From: Priestia iocasae
GTDB taxonomy: Bacteria > Bacillota > Bacilli > Bacillales > Bacillaceae_H
Assembly: GCF_016909075.1 (NCBI RefSeq)
Contig: NZ_JAFBFC010000007.1
Location: 62,001 to 126,000 of the forward strand
Direction: 5' to 3'
DNA: 64,000 nucleotides
Under the pieces are notes generated by a model. That model was not told where the DNA came from. It was given only the letters and a program-made list of their open reading frames with translations, and did no database searches. This document shows positions 31,757-41,406 of the stretch, in pieces (position 1 is the stretch's first letter; each line of letters starts with the position of its first letter). Made by a program: the position numbers and the translations under genes.

Positions 31757-33751
31757 ATGAGAAGTCATACATTTAAGAAGTCAATTTCCTCCGTTTTAAT
31801 TTCTTCGATGATGCTGACTTCTTTCTTCACTAGTGTTTCTTATGCAGAGGATAAAGTCATCAACGTGAAAAAAGAATCAGGGGTACATGCAGCCGTAAAA
31901 AAAGATGATCATCAAAAACCAACGAAAGAAATGTGGACGAAAGTTTGGGGAGATGAATTTAATGATGGACAAATTGATTCTTCCAAATGGACATTTGATT
32001 TAACAAATGGTCATTCAGTCGGGCTACCTGGCTGGGGAAACAATGAGTTACAATATTACACAAATCGTGTTGAAAATGTAAGGGAAGAAGATGGTAACCT
32101 TGTCATTGAAGCACGAAAAGAAGAATATGAAGGCTTTGGCTACACGTCTGCTCGTATTAAAACAAAAGGGTTGTTCAGTAAAAAATACGGCAAATTTGAA
32201 ATTAGAGCAAGTGCACCAACTGGAAAAGGGTATTGGCCAGCGATTTGGATGCTTCCTGAGAAAAACGTTTACGGAGGATGGGCTGCCTCTGGAGAGATTG
32301 ATATTATGGAGGGATGGGGCAGTAAGCCTCATACCATTGCAGGGACGATTCATTATGGGCAAGAATGGCCGAACAATGGATACAGTGGGGCAGAGTACGA
32401 GCTTAAAGATGGCAAAACAATTGAAGATTTTCACACGTATGCGATTGAGTGGGAACCTGGTGAGATTCGTTGGTATGTAGACGGTGAGTTATATAGTACA
32501 AAGAATGATTGGTATAGCCAAAGTCCTGGTCAACCAGCGAACAATGCTTATCCAGCTCCATTTGATGAAGAGTTTCACCTCATTATGAACTTGGCTGTTG
32601 GAGGAAACTTTGATGGTAATCCTGACGAAAACACCATGTTTCCAAAATCGATGAAAATCGATTATGTACGTGTATATGAACTAACTGGCCGTGAATATCG
32701 AGAGCCAGTCCCTCCAACTATTGCGAAAGAAGATTATTTGCCAGATGCAAAGCTTGCGCAAGAGGATGGTAACTTGATTTATAATAATCGCTTTACAGAA
32801 GATGTAGAAGAAGATTATGGAATGGGCATTCCGGGAACTGCTCATTGGGCGCTCTATGAAGAATGGGGTGCTGGTAATAATGCTAACGTGCTGGTTGAAG
32901 ACATCAATAATGACCGCTTTCTAAAAGTAGATATTAAAAATGCTGGTTGGCAGGTGTATTCCGTGCAACCGCAAGCAATTGTTTCACTTGCGAAAGGTCG
33001 ATTCTACAAGTTAACCTTTGATGCAAAAGCAGAAGAAGTAAGAAAGATGATTGTGAAAGTCACGGGTGGAGCTTCAGTTGGCTATGCAAGTTATTCACCA
33101 AGCTTAGTGGCGCATGTAACAGACGAGATTCAACGCTATGAAATTCCGTTCCAAATGAAACACGATTCAGATAATGCAGCTCGAGTTGAATTTAATTTAG
33201 GGACAAACAGCACGACTACGTGGATTGGTAATGCGAGATTAGAAGAAGTAGAGAGTATTCCATTTAATCATGATGTGCTGAAGACACCGTTACCTAACGG
33301 CAATCATGTGTACAATGGTGGGTTCGACATTGGAGAAGCTAACGGAATGAGCTACTGGCATTTATTGAACAGCGGAAAAGCAGTTGTTTCTAGTAATGTT
33401 GACGCAGAAGAACGTAAGTTAAAGATGGATATTGAGAAGCGAGGTAAGCATGCAAGTGAGATTCAACTCGTTCAACGAGGCATTCTTATTTCACCAGATC
33501 ATGACTATAACCTTAGCTTTGACGTTCAATCATCTCATAAAAATGAGGTTGAAATTCAGATTGTCAATCAAGAAGGTAAAGTGTATGGAAAAGAAGTTGT
33601 AAAGCTCGTAAAAGGAGAACAACACATTGAACTAACCTTTAAAGAGTTAGCAATGAATGTAAGTGATCCTTATTCACAACTCGTTTTTCAATTAGGAAAC
33701 TCTAAAGGTACTATCGAGCTTGATAATATTCAGCTATATAAATCCCTCTAG
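31757..33751 (+). CDS. Secreted GH16 endo-beta-1,3-glucanase with two C-terminal CBM-like modules
   Basis: Laminarinase-type GH16 enzyme, 664 residues. A signal peptide occupies about residues 1-30 (ending near SVSYAED). The GH16 domain (about 55-310) has the catalytic motif GEIDIMEG with Glu180, Asp182 and Glu185. Two jelly-roll modules of about 150 residues follow (about 340-500 and 515-664), resembling CBM4/9-type carbohydrate-binding domains (NNRFTED... and YNGGFDIG...). ATG 31757 is chosen over GTG 31748, which sits in the weak ribosome-binding region. It would supply oligosaccharides to the importer. Confidence 0.92.
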   Translation: MRSHTFKKSISSVLISSMMLTSFFTSVSYAEDKVINVKKESGVHAAVKKDDHQKPTKEMWTKVWGDEFNDGQIDSSKWTFDLTNGHSVGLPGWGNNELQYYTNRVENVREEDGNLVIEARKEEYEGFGYTSARIKTKGLFSKKYGKFEIRASAPTGKGYWPAIWMLPEKNVYGGWAASGEIDIMEGWGSKPHTIAGTIHYGQEWPNNGYSGAEYELKDGKTIEDFHTYAIEWEPGEIRWYVDGELYSTKNDWYSQSPGQPANNAYPAPFDEEFHLIMNLAVGGNFDGNPDENTMFPKSMKIDYVRVYELTGREYREPVPPTIAKEDYLPDAKLAQEDGNLIYNNRFTEDVEEDYGMGIPGTAHWALYEEWGAGNNANVLVEDINNDRFLKVDIKNAGWQVYSVQPQAIVSLAKGRFYKLTFDAKAEEVRKMIVKVTGGASVGYASYSPSLVAHVTDEIQRYEIPFQMKHDSDNAARVEFNLGTNSTTTWIGNARLEEVESIPFNHDVLKTPLPNGNHVYNGGFDIGEANGMSYWHLLNSGKAVVSSNVDAEERKLKMDIEKRGKHASEIQLVQRGILISPDHDYNLSFDVQSSHKNEVEIQIVNQEGKVYGKEVVKLVKGEQHIELTFKELAMNVSDPYSQLVFQLGNSKGTIELDNIQLYKSL

Positions 33752-33868
33752 AAAATGTAACATAATGAAATGACTAGTATAGGATGTTTTCTAGATTAAA
33801 GAGGTCGGAATAATCGGTTGTGAAGCAGTTTCTTTTTTAAAAGCTATTCATTCTAATTACAAATAAAC

Positions 33869-33972
33869 GACTAAGTTAAAGGAAGCATAAGGAGTCTCCT
33901 TTGACTTAGTCTGCAAAATCCCTTGTCTATGCAATCCAGAAAGTGAATGGATTGATGGATAAGGGATTTTTA
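33869..33972 (+). repeat. Repeat family B: two-hairpin element with terminator
   Basis: Hairpin 1 has arms GACTAAGTTAAAGGA and TCCTTTGACTTAGTC (one G-U; 33869-33911). After TGCA comes hairpin 2, AAATCCCTT (33916-33924) with AAGGGATTT (33961-33969) plus an inner CAATCCA/TGGATTG stem, followed by T. The same plan occurs at 63138-63228. It probably ends the GH16 transcript. The rest of 33752-34307 is A/T-rich with no gene. Confidence 0.7.
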
Positions 33973-34307
33973 TATGAAAACGTTCTTTTTCTATGTTTAA
34001 TGAGCCACTTAAACGGATTGATTCACGGAAGAAAGAAGAAAAACAATAGAATGTGAATACAATAACCATCAACGTTTATTTTTAATTCAAATGAACTATC
34101 ACCTATTACTTTATTACTATCTTATAATTGAATGTTTGTCAGAGGTTCTGTTATGCTATCTCTGTTGCTACTAATTTCTTAAAATGTATATAATAACTAA
34201 ATAATCTATTATATTTATAAAATGGTAATAATTCTATTTTATGGATTTGTTTTAGGTGTATGGTTTGTTTCGTTCCTTTATTAGAAGTAAAGAGAGGATT
34301 GTTTATT

Positions 34308-36758
34308 GTGGAAGAAATGTCTGGTCATTACAACATGGGCTTTGTTGCTTTATCGATTATCGTAGCAGTTATTGCTTCGTTTGCTTCATTGCAAATGGTA
34401 GATCGTCTTAATCATTCGACAGGAATAAATCGGTGGAAATGGATTCTTGCAGGGGGATTAACACTTGGGGGAGGAATTTGGTCTATGCACTTTGTGGCGA
34501 TGCTTGCATACGATATGCACATGCCAGTCACATATGATGCATTTTTATTAACGGTAAGCATCCTCTCATCCGCTGGCTCTAGTTTTCTTGCATTTTATTT
34601 AATTAGTAAAAGGTTAGATCAAACTTTTTACTTGTTTATTGGTTCATTATTTATTGGTGTTGGAATTGTATCCATGCATTATGTTGGTATGGAAGCGATG
34701 GTCATGTCAGCAGAAATTAGCTACAACATGTTTCTTGTTTTTGTATCGGTTCTTATTGCTTTTGTCGCATCTTTTGTTGCATTACTTGTGTTTAGAGAAT
34801 TTCTTAATCATCCTGAAAGGTGGGTAAGGTATCGTTGGGGTGCTGCTTTAATGCTAGGAGCTGCAATTTGTGGGATGCATTATACAGGAATGGCATCTGC
34901 CACCTTTACTCATATCCATGTTTCGTCAATCGAGCCTTCAATGGCTATTGATGCAACAACGCTTGGTTTTGCGGTTACGTTCGGGATATTGTTAATGATT
35001 GGAATACTCATCCTTCTAGTCAAGTATGACACAAAGATGGAAAATCATTCTGAGCAAATAAGTTTTATGGATAGTATGTATCAATCCATTATTGAAACTG
35101 CAAACGACGCAGTCATTACAATTGATCATTATGGGAACATTATCTCCTGGAATCAAGCTGCTGAACGGATTTTCGGCTATTCATTTGACGAAGTAAGAGG
35201 AGAATCTGTCGAGAAAATTATGCCTCAGCAATTTAGAAAAGCACATGTTGAGGGAGTTAAGCGTTTTAAAAAAACAGGAGAGAAAAAGGTTATTGGAAAG
35301 ACGGTAGAGTTAGAAGGGTTACATAAGTCTGGGGAAAAATTCCCATTAGAGCTGTCATTGTCTACAACTTCTAAAGGTGAGAAAGCGTATTTTACCGGCA
35401 TTATCCGAGATATTTCAGAGCGTATTAATCATCAAAGACGTATTGAAGAGCTCGTTTATAAGGATGAGTTAACGCATCTACCGAACCGAAGAATGTTAAA
35501 TGAACATCTTGCGAGTGTACTCAGTCAGTCTGAAGAAAATGGCGAAGAAATAGCGCTTTTATTTATTGATTTAGATCGTTTTAAACTTGTCAACGATGTG
35601 TATGGGCATCGAACGGGTGATGCTGTATTAAAAGAAGTGACAGCACGACTTTTAAGTTGTATAGGACCAAAAGATTTAGTCGCGAGGCAAAGTGGCGATG
35701 AGTTTGTCATTGTTCTTACACAAACAAGCTCTAATCAAGCTGGCTTGGTTGCAAGCAACATTATCGACTTGATGAAAGAGTCGATGGTGTTAGATGATAT
35801 GGAATTTTTTATCTCTCCTTCTATTGGAATTAGTTTGTACCCAGCGGATGCTCAATCGGTTGAAGATTTAATTAAATATGCCGACACGGCTATGTATCAA
35901 GCGAAATTAAAGGGTGGAAATCAGTATCAATTTTTCACGCTGGAAATCAACGAACTCATCTCTCGAAAAATGATTTTAGAGACAGGGCTACGTAAAGCGG
36001 CATCTAACGGAGAAATTCACATTTATTATCAACCTCAGGTAGACATTGAAACAGGGGGAGTTAATGGCTTTGAAGCGTTAGTAAGATGGAATCATCCTGA
36101 GTTAGGGATTATTTCACCTTTAGAATTTATTCCTTTGGCTGAAGAGACAAAGTTAATTATTCCACTAGGAGAATGGATTTTAAGGCAAGCTTGTTTACAA
36201 TTTAAAGAGTGGTTAAATCAAGGACTTGACCTTAAGCATATATCTGTCAATATTTCAGCTGTACAATTCAATGAGCCTACTTTTATTCGCACGGTTAAAA
36301 AAATAATAGAAGAAACGAAGATTGATCCAACTTACTTAGATTTGGAATTAACAGAAAGCGTAGTCAGAAATCCGGATATTTCCATTCCTTTTATGCATGA
36401 ATTGAAAGCCATGGGAGTTAGATTATCTTTAGATGATTTTGGAACAGGCTATTCTTCGTTAAATTATTTAAAAGAGTTCCCTTTAGATACGTTAAAGATT
36501 GATAAATCATTCATTCAAACCATTCACGATAGTCCGAAAGACCAAGCAGTTGTTGATACGATTATTCATATGGCATTAAATCTTAACCTTAATGTGATTG
36601 CAGAAGGAGTCGAAACCGATGCACAGCTTGCCTACTTAATGTCTCGTCAATGTCATCAGTATCAAGGCTATCTATGTAGTGCGCCAGTTCCGCACGATCA
36701 AGTACTTCATACGTTTTTTAAAGAAGAGCAAGGTGTATTAACAGGTAGAGAAGGTTAA
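34308..36758 (+). CDS. MHYT-PAS-GGDEF-EAL c-di-GMP turnover protein (DgcW/YkoW-like)
   Basis: Integral membrane c-di-GMP enzyme of about 816 residues. An N-terminal seven-helix MHYT domain (about 8-245) shows three motifs, MHFVAM, MHYVGM and MHYTGM, thought to bind metal and sense a gas. Then a PAS domain (about 255-375), GGDEF (about 385-545) and EAL (about 560-805). The GGDEF signature is SGDEF (near residue 461), still within the active consensus. The EAL residues are kept (GFEALVRW, DDFGTGYSSL). GTG 34308 follows GAGAGG; ATG 34260 or 34317 are alternatives. Same architecture as B. subtilis YkoW. Confidence 0.88.
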   Translation: MEEMSGHYNMGFVALSIIVAVIASFASLQMVDRLNHSTGINRWKWILAGGLTLGGGIWSMHFVAMLAYDMHMPVTYDAFLLTVSILSSAGSSFLAFYLISKRLDQTFYLFIGSLFIGVGIVSMHYVGMEAMVMSAEISYNMFLVFVSVLIAFVASFVALLVFREFLNHPERWVRYRWGAALMLGAAICGMHYTGMASATFTHIHVSSIEPSMAIDATTLGFAVTFGILLMIGILILLVKYDTKMENHSEQISFMDSMYQSIIETANDAVITIDHYGNIISWNQAAERIFGYSFDEVRGESVEKIMPQQFRKAHVEGVKRFKKTGEKKVIGKTVELEGLHKSGEKFPLELSLSTTSKGEKAYFTGIIRDISERINHQRRIEELVYKDELTHLPNRRMLNEHLASVLSQSEENGEEIALLFIDLDRFKLVNDVYGHRTGDAVLKEVTARLLSCIGPKDLVARQSGDEFVIVLTQTSSNQAGLVASNIIDLMKESMVLDDMEFFISPSIGISLYPADAQSVEDLIKYADTAMYQAKLKGGNQYQFFTLEINELISRKMILETGLRKAASNGEIHIYYQPQVDIETGGVNGFEALVRWNHPELGIISPLEFIPLAEETKLIIPLGEWILRQACLQFKEWLNQGLDLKHISVNISAVQFNEPTFIRTVKKIIEETKIDPTYLDLELTESVVRNPDISIPFMHELKAMGVRLSLDDFGTGYSSLNYLKEFPLDTLKIDKSFIQTIHDSPKDQAVVDTIIHMALNLNLNVIAEGVETDAQLAYLMSRQCHQYQGYLCSAPVPHDQVLHTFFKEEQGVLTGREG

Positions 36759-36902
36759 GCATTGTAACTTGTAGACTCCTCTTTTGAACACAAGTACAAG
36801 TAATGGACAGAGAAAGAATGAGTAAAATATTGTTAATTGTTTAAAGATGTAAATAATCTTGATAAGATAAAACAGTAAGAACAATAGCGGGGAGGAATAA
36901 GA

Positions 36903-37517
36903 ATGTTTAAAAAGATTGCTTCAGATGCATTAGGATTATCAGATATTGGAAAAATCATTAGCCCAGCTGATTATGATAAAACGGATGCGGATGATTATGT
37001 GATGCATGAAGATGGAGAGAAAATTTACTTTCTTATTAAAACGAAAGCAGATGAGTATTGCTTTACGAATCTAGCAATTATTCATGTGGATGGAGCGAAT
37101 GCTGTATCTTCAAAACGTGTTCTTAAGCGTTATCCGTACTCTCAGCATAAAATTTCAAATGTATTTCTTGAAACAGCTGGAAAGATTGATATGGATGTTG
37201 AAATCAAATTTATGCTAGGGAATGTAGCGTTTGACATCGATGTTCATAAAGAACAAATTGAACAGCTAAAAGATTTATATAAAGCACTTCTTCGTATTGC
37301 AGAAATGACTCATGACAATCAAATTTACATGAAGATGGCTTCGCAAAGTTTAGACAAAGCGGTGACAGTTTTACAAAATGCACGAACAGATGATAACAAG
37401 CTAGCCGTTACATATCGTGAGCTAACGGACTTTGGGTTTACATGGTTAACATCTGTGCATGACCAGTATCATGTGAAGGACTTTGGCGAAGTGTTTGAAA
37501 AGTATATTAACAATTAA
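36903..37517 (+). CDS. YvbH-like PH-domain protein
   Basis: Soluble protein of 204 residues. The first ~120 residues fit a bacterial PH-like domain (YFLIKTKADEYCFTNLAIIHVDG), and the helical C-terminus corresponds to the YvbH-type oligomerisation region (DNQIYMKMASQSLDKAVTVLQNA). B. subtilis YvbH is the closest named relative I know; its function is not established. Preceded by GGGGAGGA, followed by a bidirectional terminator. Confidence 0.8.
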   Translation: MFKKIASDALGLSDIGKIISPADYDKTDADDYVMHEDGEKIYFLIKTKADEYCFTNLAIIHVDGANAVSSKRVLKRYPYSQHKISNVFLETAGKIDMDVEIKFMLGNVAFDIDVHKEQIEQLKDLYKALLRIAEMTHDNQIYMKMASQSLDKAVTVLQNARTDDNKLAVTYRELTDFGFTWLTSVHDQYHVKDFGEVFEKYINN

Positions 37518-37521
37518 TACG

Positions 37522-37565
37522 AAAAAGCATCAGGCTGTCTATTCGACAACTTGATGCTTTTTTTA
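37522..37565. terminator. Bidirectional terminator between yvbH-like and MFS genes
   Basis: AAAAGCATCA pairs with TGATGCTTTT around an inner TGTC/GACA stem, with T-tracts on both strands; the MFS stop codon lies at its right edge. Confidence 0.85.
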
Positions 37566-38774
37566 GCTACTCGCTTCAACTTTTAGGGAGTTGGTTGAGC
37601 GAAGCTGACGATATTTTGTATAAAATAAAGTAGTCATTACGATAGATAGAGAGCCAAATAGGACTGTCATCAGTTGTAAGCCAATCACATCTAATAAGAA
37701 TCCTGTAACAAGTAAAACGACCTGGAAAATGAGACGGTCTAACATGTTACGGAACGAGAAGAATCGACCGTGAAACTCTTTTGGAACCTTTGTTTGAAAA
37801 ATGGTTGCAGCTGTTGGAAAGAAGCACCCAACCGCGAAGCCAAAAATCGCAAAGGCTAAAACGGATAAAACAGGAATATCCGCTAAATAGAGAAGAAGTT
37901 GAGAGAACCCAATCACAAATGAGCAGCCAAATAGAATTTTATAAGGTGATGTTTTTTCCTCCATCTTTTTTACAAACAGAGTCCCTAAAATAAACGTTAC
38001 ACCTTCAGCTGTATAAATCCAACTTTTAATTGTTGAGCTGTCTTGAAGCTCACTAATATTAATAACCATTAAGTTAAATCCTCCAATAAATAAAAGAGGA
38101 ATCAATGTCATAACAAGGGTCATAAAAACTATCGGAAGCCCTTTAATAATAGGAAAGACCTCTTTAAATCCAGCTTTTGCCGGTGCGCCATCTTTTGTTT
38201 CTTGCTCTTGTTTTGTTTCGTCGATGGTTAAGAACCATGTTAAGATAAATAATCCTAAATACGCAATCAAGGATGTGATATAAAGCATAGATAAAGACAT
38301 AATGACTAAAAAGATACCTGCTAGAGCTGTGCCCAATATTCGAGATAGCGTTGATACATTCATATAAACACCATTTAATTGTAATAAATCTTTTTCCTCG
38401 GCCACAAGCGGAATGGCAGCTTGAAGGGCGGGAAAGTAGAAAGCAGCAGATATTTGGATGCAAATAAGAAATACAATCATCCACCAAACAGATCCGGTTT
38501 CGATCGCAATGAGCATAAAAACAACGCTAATGCTGCGAGTAAAGCCAGAAATCAGCATGACGGTTTTCTTATTTGCTTGATCTGTAATTTGTCCAGCTAA
38601 CGGTCCAACTGCAATCCCTGCCAAAAGACCAACGGCTAAAATGACAGATTTTAAAAAGTCAGATGGTACTTTTTCTTGCATAAACTCCAGATTTCCAATA
38701 ATCCCAAGCCATAAACCAAGACCTGCAATAAACTCTCCGGCTAATAAAATCCATACGTTTTTATTTTTCCACAT
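37563..38774 (-). CDS. MFS transporter
   Basis: Major facilitator protein of 403 residues with about 12 hydrophobic segments in two halves and a charged central loop (DETKQEQETKDGAPAK). The loop between helices 2 and 3 carries a shortened MFS motif (GQITDQANKKTV). It is transcribed away from hmoA and the petrobactin operon, with a Fur box in the shared upstream region. Export of a siderophore is possible, as for the MFS exporter ApeX of B. anthracis, but I see only context for that. GGAGAGG precedes the ATG. Confidence 0.85.
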   Translation of the reverse strand: MWKNKNVWILLAGEFIAGLGLWLGIIGNLEFMQEKVPSDFLKSVILAVGLLAGIAVGPLAGQITDQANKKTVMLISGFTRSISVVFMLIAIETGSVWWMIVFLICIQISAAFYFPALQAAIPLVAEEKDLLQLNGVYMNVSTLSRILGTALAGIFLVIMSLSMLYITSLIAYLGLFILTWFLTIDETKQEQETKDGAPAKAGFKEVFPIIKGLPIVFMTLVMTLIPLLFIGGFNLMVINISELQDSSTIKSWIYTAEGVTFILGTLFVKKMEEKTSPYKILFGCSFVIGFSQLLLYLADIPVLSVLAFAIFGFAVGCFFPTAATIFQTKVPKEFHGRFFSFRNMLDRLIFQVVLLVTGFLLDVIGLQLMTVLFGSLSIVMTTLFYTKYRQLRSTNSLKVEASS

Positions 38775-38893
38775 GTTAATAGCCTCTCCATTATCCTTTT
38801 ATTTCGTCTCCCTAAATATACTGTAATTCTTATGATTTAGGAAACTCTTTTTCTACTATTTTAGGAAAAAATTAGCTTTTTTCAAGAAATTAA

Positions 38894-38923
38894 TTGAAAA
38901 TGAGAATCTTTATCATCTATAAT
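38894..38923 (+). promoter_or_regulatory. hmoA promoter with overlapping Fur box
   Basis: TTGAAA (38894-38899), 18-base spacer, TATAAT (38918-38923). The spacer contains TGAGAATCTTTATCA (38901-38915), which matches the 7-1-7 Fur consensus TGATAAT-N-ATTATCA at all but two positions. Fur-Fe would block this promoter. Confidence 0.85.
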
Positions 38924-38957
38924 AACATACAAAGATACGTTAAAGGAGAGGTTATTT

Positions 38958-39290
38958 ATGTTTGTTCAATTAAAGACAATACTTGTGACAGAAGGACATG
39001 CAGAAAAGATGGTTGAGCGCTTTGCAGCAGAAGGAATAATCGAACAGCAACCTGGATTTGTTGATTTAAGCGTCCTTAAAAAGAAGCAGAGAAAAGGAAA
39101 TGAAGAAGTGTTAATTATGATTCGTTGGGAATCAGAAGAAGCGTGGAAGGCATGGGAGACAAGTGATATTCACCTTGCTGGTCATCGTGCTAATCGTGGC
39201 AAACCGGCTCCATCCTTTATTTTAGAAAGTCGCCAAGACGTGTTTCATGTATTAGGTCAGAAATTTTATGCAGAGCCAACTCCTCGTTGA
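38958..39290 (+). CDS. hmoA: Haem-degrading monooxygenase HmoA
   Basis: ABM-fold protein of 110 residues, very similar to B. subtilis HmoA (MFVQLK start, VLIMIRWESEEAWKAWE core, GHRAN). The family opens the haem ring to release iron. The Asn/Trp/His residues of IsdG-like sites are hinted at by the conserved Trp and His (IHLAGHR). The Fur box in its promoter supports induction under iron limitation. Likely cytosolic. Preceded by AAAGGAGAGG. Confidence 0.9.
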   Translation: MFVQLKTILVTEGHAEKMVERFAAEGIIEQQPGFVDLSVLKKKQRKGNEEVLIMIRWESEEAWKAWETSDIHLAGHRANRGKPAPSFILESRQDVFHVLGQKFYAEPTPR

Positions 39291-39330
39291 TAGAAACTCA
39301 TTCGTACTAAATAAGAATAGATGTAAACCT

Positions 39331-39374
39331 CTCCACACCTGATGACATCATCAATATCCTTCTTCAGGGTGGAG
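39331..39374 (+). other. Hairpin between hmoA and asbA
   Basis: CTCCACACCTGA pairs with TCAGGGTGGAG (one bulged A) and the loop contains TGATG/CATCA. No T-run, so a weak terminator or RNA-processing hairpin. The remainder of the 295-base gap holds the asbA promoter region. Confidence 0.5.
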
Positions 39375-39534
39375 TAGGATATAAACACAAGATTTAAAAG
39401 TACATACGTTGAACCGAAAAGAGCTAGATAAAAGAAATGCTGATTGAACGATTATATTTATACAATAAGTCAGTTACATTTCATTATTACGAAAGAAGTA
39501 GACATAGCAGTATATAAATTTTTTTGAACCCAAT

Positions 39535-39549
39535 TGAGAATGGTTCTCT
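39535..39549. promoter_or_regulatory. Fur box upstream of asbA
   Basis: TGAGAATGGTTCTCT contains the palindrome GAGAA-N3-TTCTC typical of Bacillus Fur sites, about 37 bases before asbA. A possible promoter is TTACGA with TATATA 18 bases later (about 39487-39516). Confidence 0.75.
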
Positions 39550-39585
39550 TTTACTAGGACAATAGAATGAAGAAAGGGTGGAACT

Positions 39586-41406
39586 ATGACCCATAAAGCT
39601 AAACAAATAGCAGAAAACGCCTCTTTTCAAGCGTTTGTGAACAGTTACTTACGTGAGGTTAATAAAGGTCACTTAATTGAAAGAGAGGAATGGGTGGGAG
39701 AACAACAACCAAATTTTGTTGTCACAGGTACACATATAGTAGAGCTTCAGTTGCCGCATCAGGCGCTCTGTTTAGCGATAGAGATAGAATACGCATCGAT
39801 TGTAGGAAGGCATTCGCTCGGCAAGGCGTTTAAATACGATGTAAACAAACAGTCATGGTATCAAGAAGATCGTTTATCCGTCATGATGTTACTAACTCAA
39901 GAGCTTCATTTACAAGCAAAATCAGCTGGACGCTCGTCACTTGCTTCACATTATGATGAACTGATTCTTCGTTTAATTGAAAGTTATCATACGATGACAA
40001 CGTATGTGGAGAAAAGGAACATGGATGTTGAACAATTGTACTCTGACGGGAGCCGTTTTATCGACACTGAACAGTCACTTTTGTTTGGACATTGGCTTCA
40101 TCCTACACCGAAGAGTCGACAAGGTATGGCCAATTGGCAACACGATTATTATGCTCCAGAGCTTTGTGGGAGATTTCAGCTACACTATTTCAGTGTGAAA
40201 TCTGACTATGTTGAGGAAGCCTCTGTATTAGAAAAGGCTGCCACGTCTCTTATAAAAGAAGAGTTATTAGCGTTTGAAGTAGAAGAAGGATTTGATTTGA
40301 TTCCTATGCATCCTCTTCAAGCACAGTGGCTATTGCAACAACCACATGTGAAAGAAGCGATAAAAGGAGGCATTGTGCAAGATTTAGGTCCTCTTGGTGA
40401 AGTGTTTACACCTACATCATCTATCCGAACGGTTTATAGCGAAAAAGGAAAGTGGATGTATAAATTTTCAATTCCCGTTAAAGTAACAAACTCACTACGA
40501 GTCAATCGTCTTCATGAGTTAAAAGCCGGTGTCATCATGGCTAGTTTATTAAAGAAAATAAACTTCTTAGAAAAATACCCAAGCTTTCGTGTCATGGATG
40601 ACCCGGCATATGTAACAGTTGCTTTACCAGGTCACAAAGAAACAGGTTTTGAAGTAATTATTCGTTCAAATCTATTCCCAACAAGTCAAGATAAGGGGAT
40701 TACGTCAATTGCTGCACTTGTTCAAGACACCTTACCAGGATGCAAATCTCGCCTTCATCAGCTAATTACAAACCTTGCAACGTCAGAAAGACGAACAAAT
40801 GAAGAAGTGAGTATGAATTGGTTTAGAAAGTATTGGGCATGCTCAATTGATCCGCTCATTCGCTTATTTGATGAACATGGAATTGCACTTGAAGCACATC
40901 AACAAAACAGTGTGTTAGATCTTTCAACAAGTTATCCAACTGCTTATTACTATCGTGATAATCAAGGCTTTTACTTGTCAGCCAATTATGCTGAGTACCT
41001 TCTTGAACGTGAGCCAAACGTAAAAGAGACACCAGACCTCTTTTACGAGAATCATGTGATCGAAGATCGATTTGCTTACTACTTGTTCATGAATCAACTC
41101 TTCTCTATCATTCATCGTTTTGGACTCGATGGTCTTATAAAAGAAGAAAGATTAGTAGAAGAAGTGAGAAATAAATTAAAGCTGCTTGAAAGAGAGTTAA
41201 GCGGAGCTGGAAAGAAATTTGTTCAGTTAATGCTTTATCAACCAACATTAGCTTTTAAGGCTAATTTGTTAACGCGATTTCATGATGTAGACGAGTTAGA
41301 AGCTGAACTAGAACAAGCCGTATACACAACCGTAACGAATCCATTTGTGGTGAGTGAGAACGTCATTCAAGAGGAGGGGGCTTATGCTTCAGCCGTTATG
41401 TTGTAA
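39586..41406 (+). CDS. asbA: Petrobactin biosynthesis protein AsbA (NIS synthetase)
   Basis: IucA/IucC-type, ATP-dependent siderophore synthetase of 606 residues. In petrobactin assembly AsbA joins citrate to spermidine. The active-site segments are GHWLHPTPKSRQG and LIPMHPLQAQW, with the C-terminal FhuF-like helical domain containing EAHQQN. The ATG follows AAAGGGTGG. Its 3' end overlaps asbB by 23 bases. Confidence 0.93.
   Translation: MTHKAKQIAENASFQAFVNSYLREVNKGHLIEREEWVGEQQPNFVVTGTHIVELQLPHQALCLAIEIEYASIVGRHSLGKAFKYDVNKQSWYQEDRLSVMMLLTQELHLQAKSAGRSSLASHYDELILRLIESYHTMTTYVEKRNMDVEQLYSDGSRFIDTEQSLLFGHWLHPTPKSRQGMANWQHDYYAPELCGRFQLHYFSVKSDYVEEASVLEKAATSLIKEELLAFEVEEGFDLIPMHPLQAQWLLQQPHVKEAIKGGIVQDLGPLGEVFTPTSSIRTVYSEKGKWMYKFSIPVKVTNSLRVNRLHELKAGVIMASLLKKINFLEKYPSFRVMDDPAYVTVALPGHKETGFEVIIRSNLFPTSQDKGITSIAALVQDTLPGCKSRLHQLITNLATSERRTNEEVSMNWFRKYWACSIDPLIRLFDEHGIALEAHQQNSVLDLSTSYPTAYYYRDNQGFYLSANYAEYLLEREPNVKETPDLFYENHVIEDRFAYYLFMNQLFSIIHRFGLDGLIKEERLVEEVRNKLKLLERELSGAGKKFVQLMLYQPTLAFKANLLTRFHDVDELEAELEQAVYTTVTNPFVVSENVIQEEGAYASAVML

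Noticed and set aside
32048-32480. Long frames on both strands inside the GH16 gene
   Set aside because: They are shadows of the GH16 coding frame, which has clear catalytic motifs; neither has a proper start region.
34260-34307. Upstream ATG start for the MHYT-PAS-GGDEF-EAL gene
   Set aside because: It has no ribosome-binding site and adds residues before the MHYT domain; GTG 34308 follows GAGAGG. The choice is not certain.
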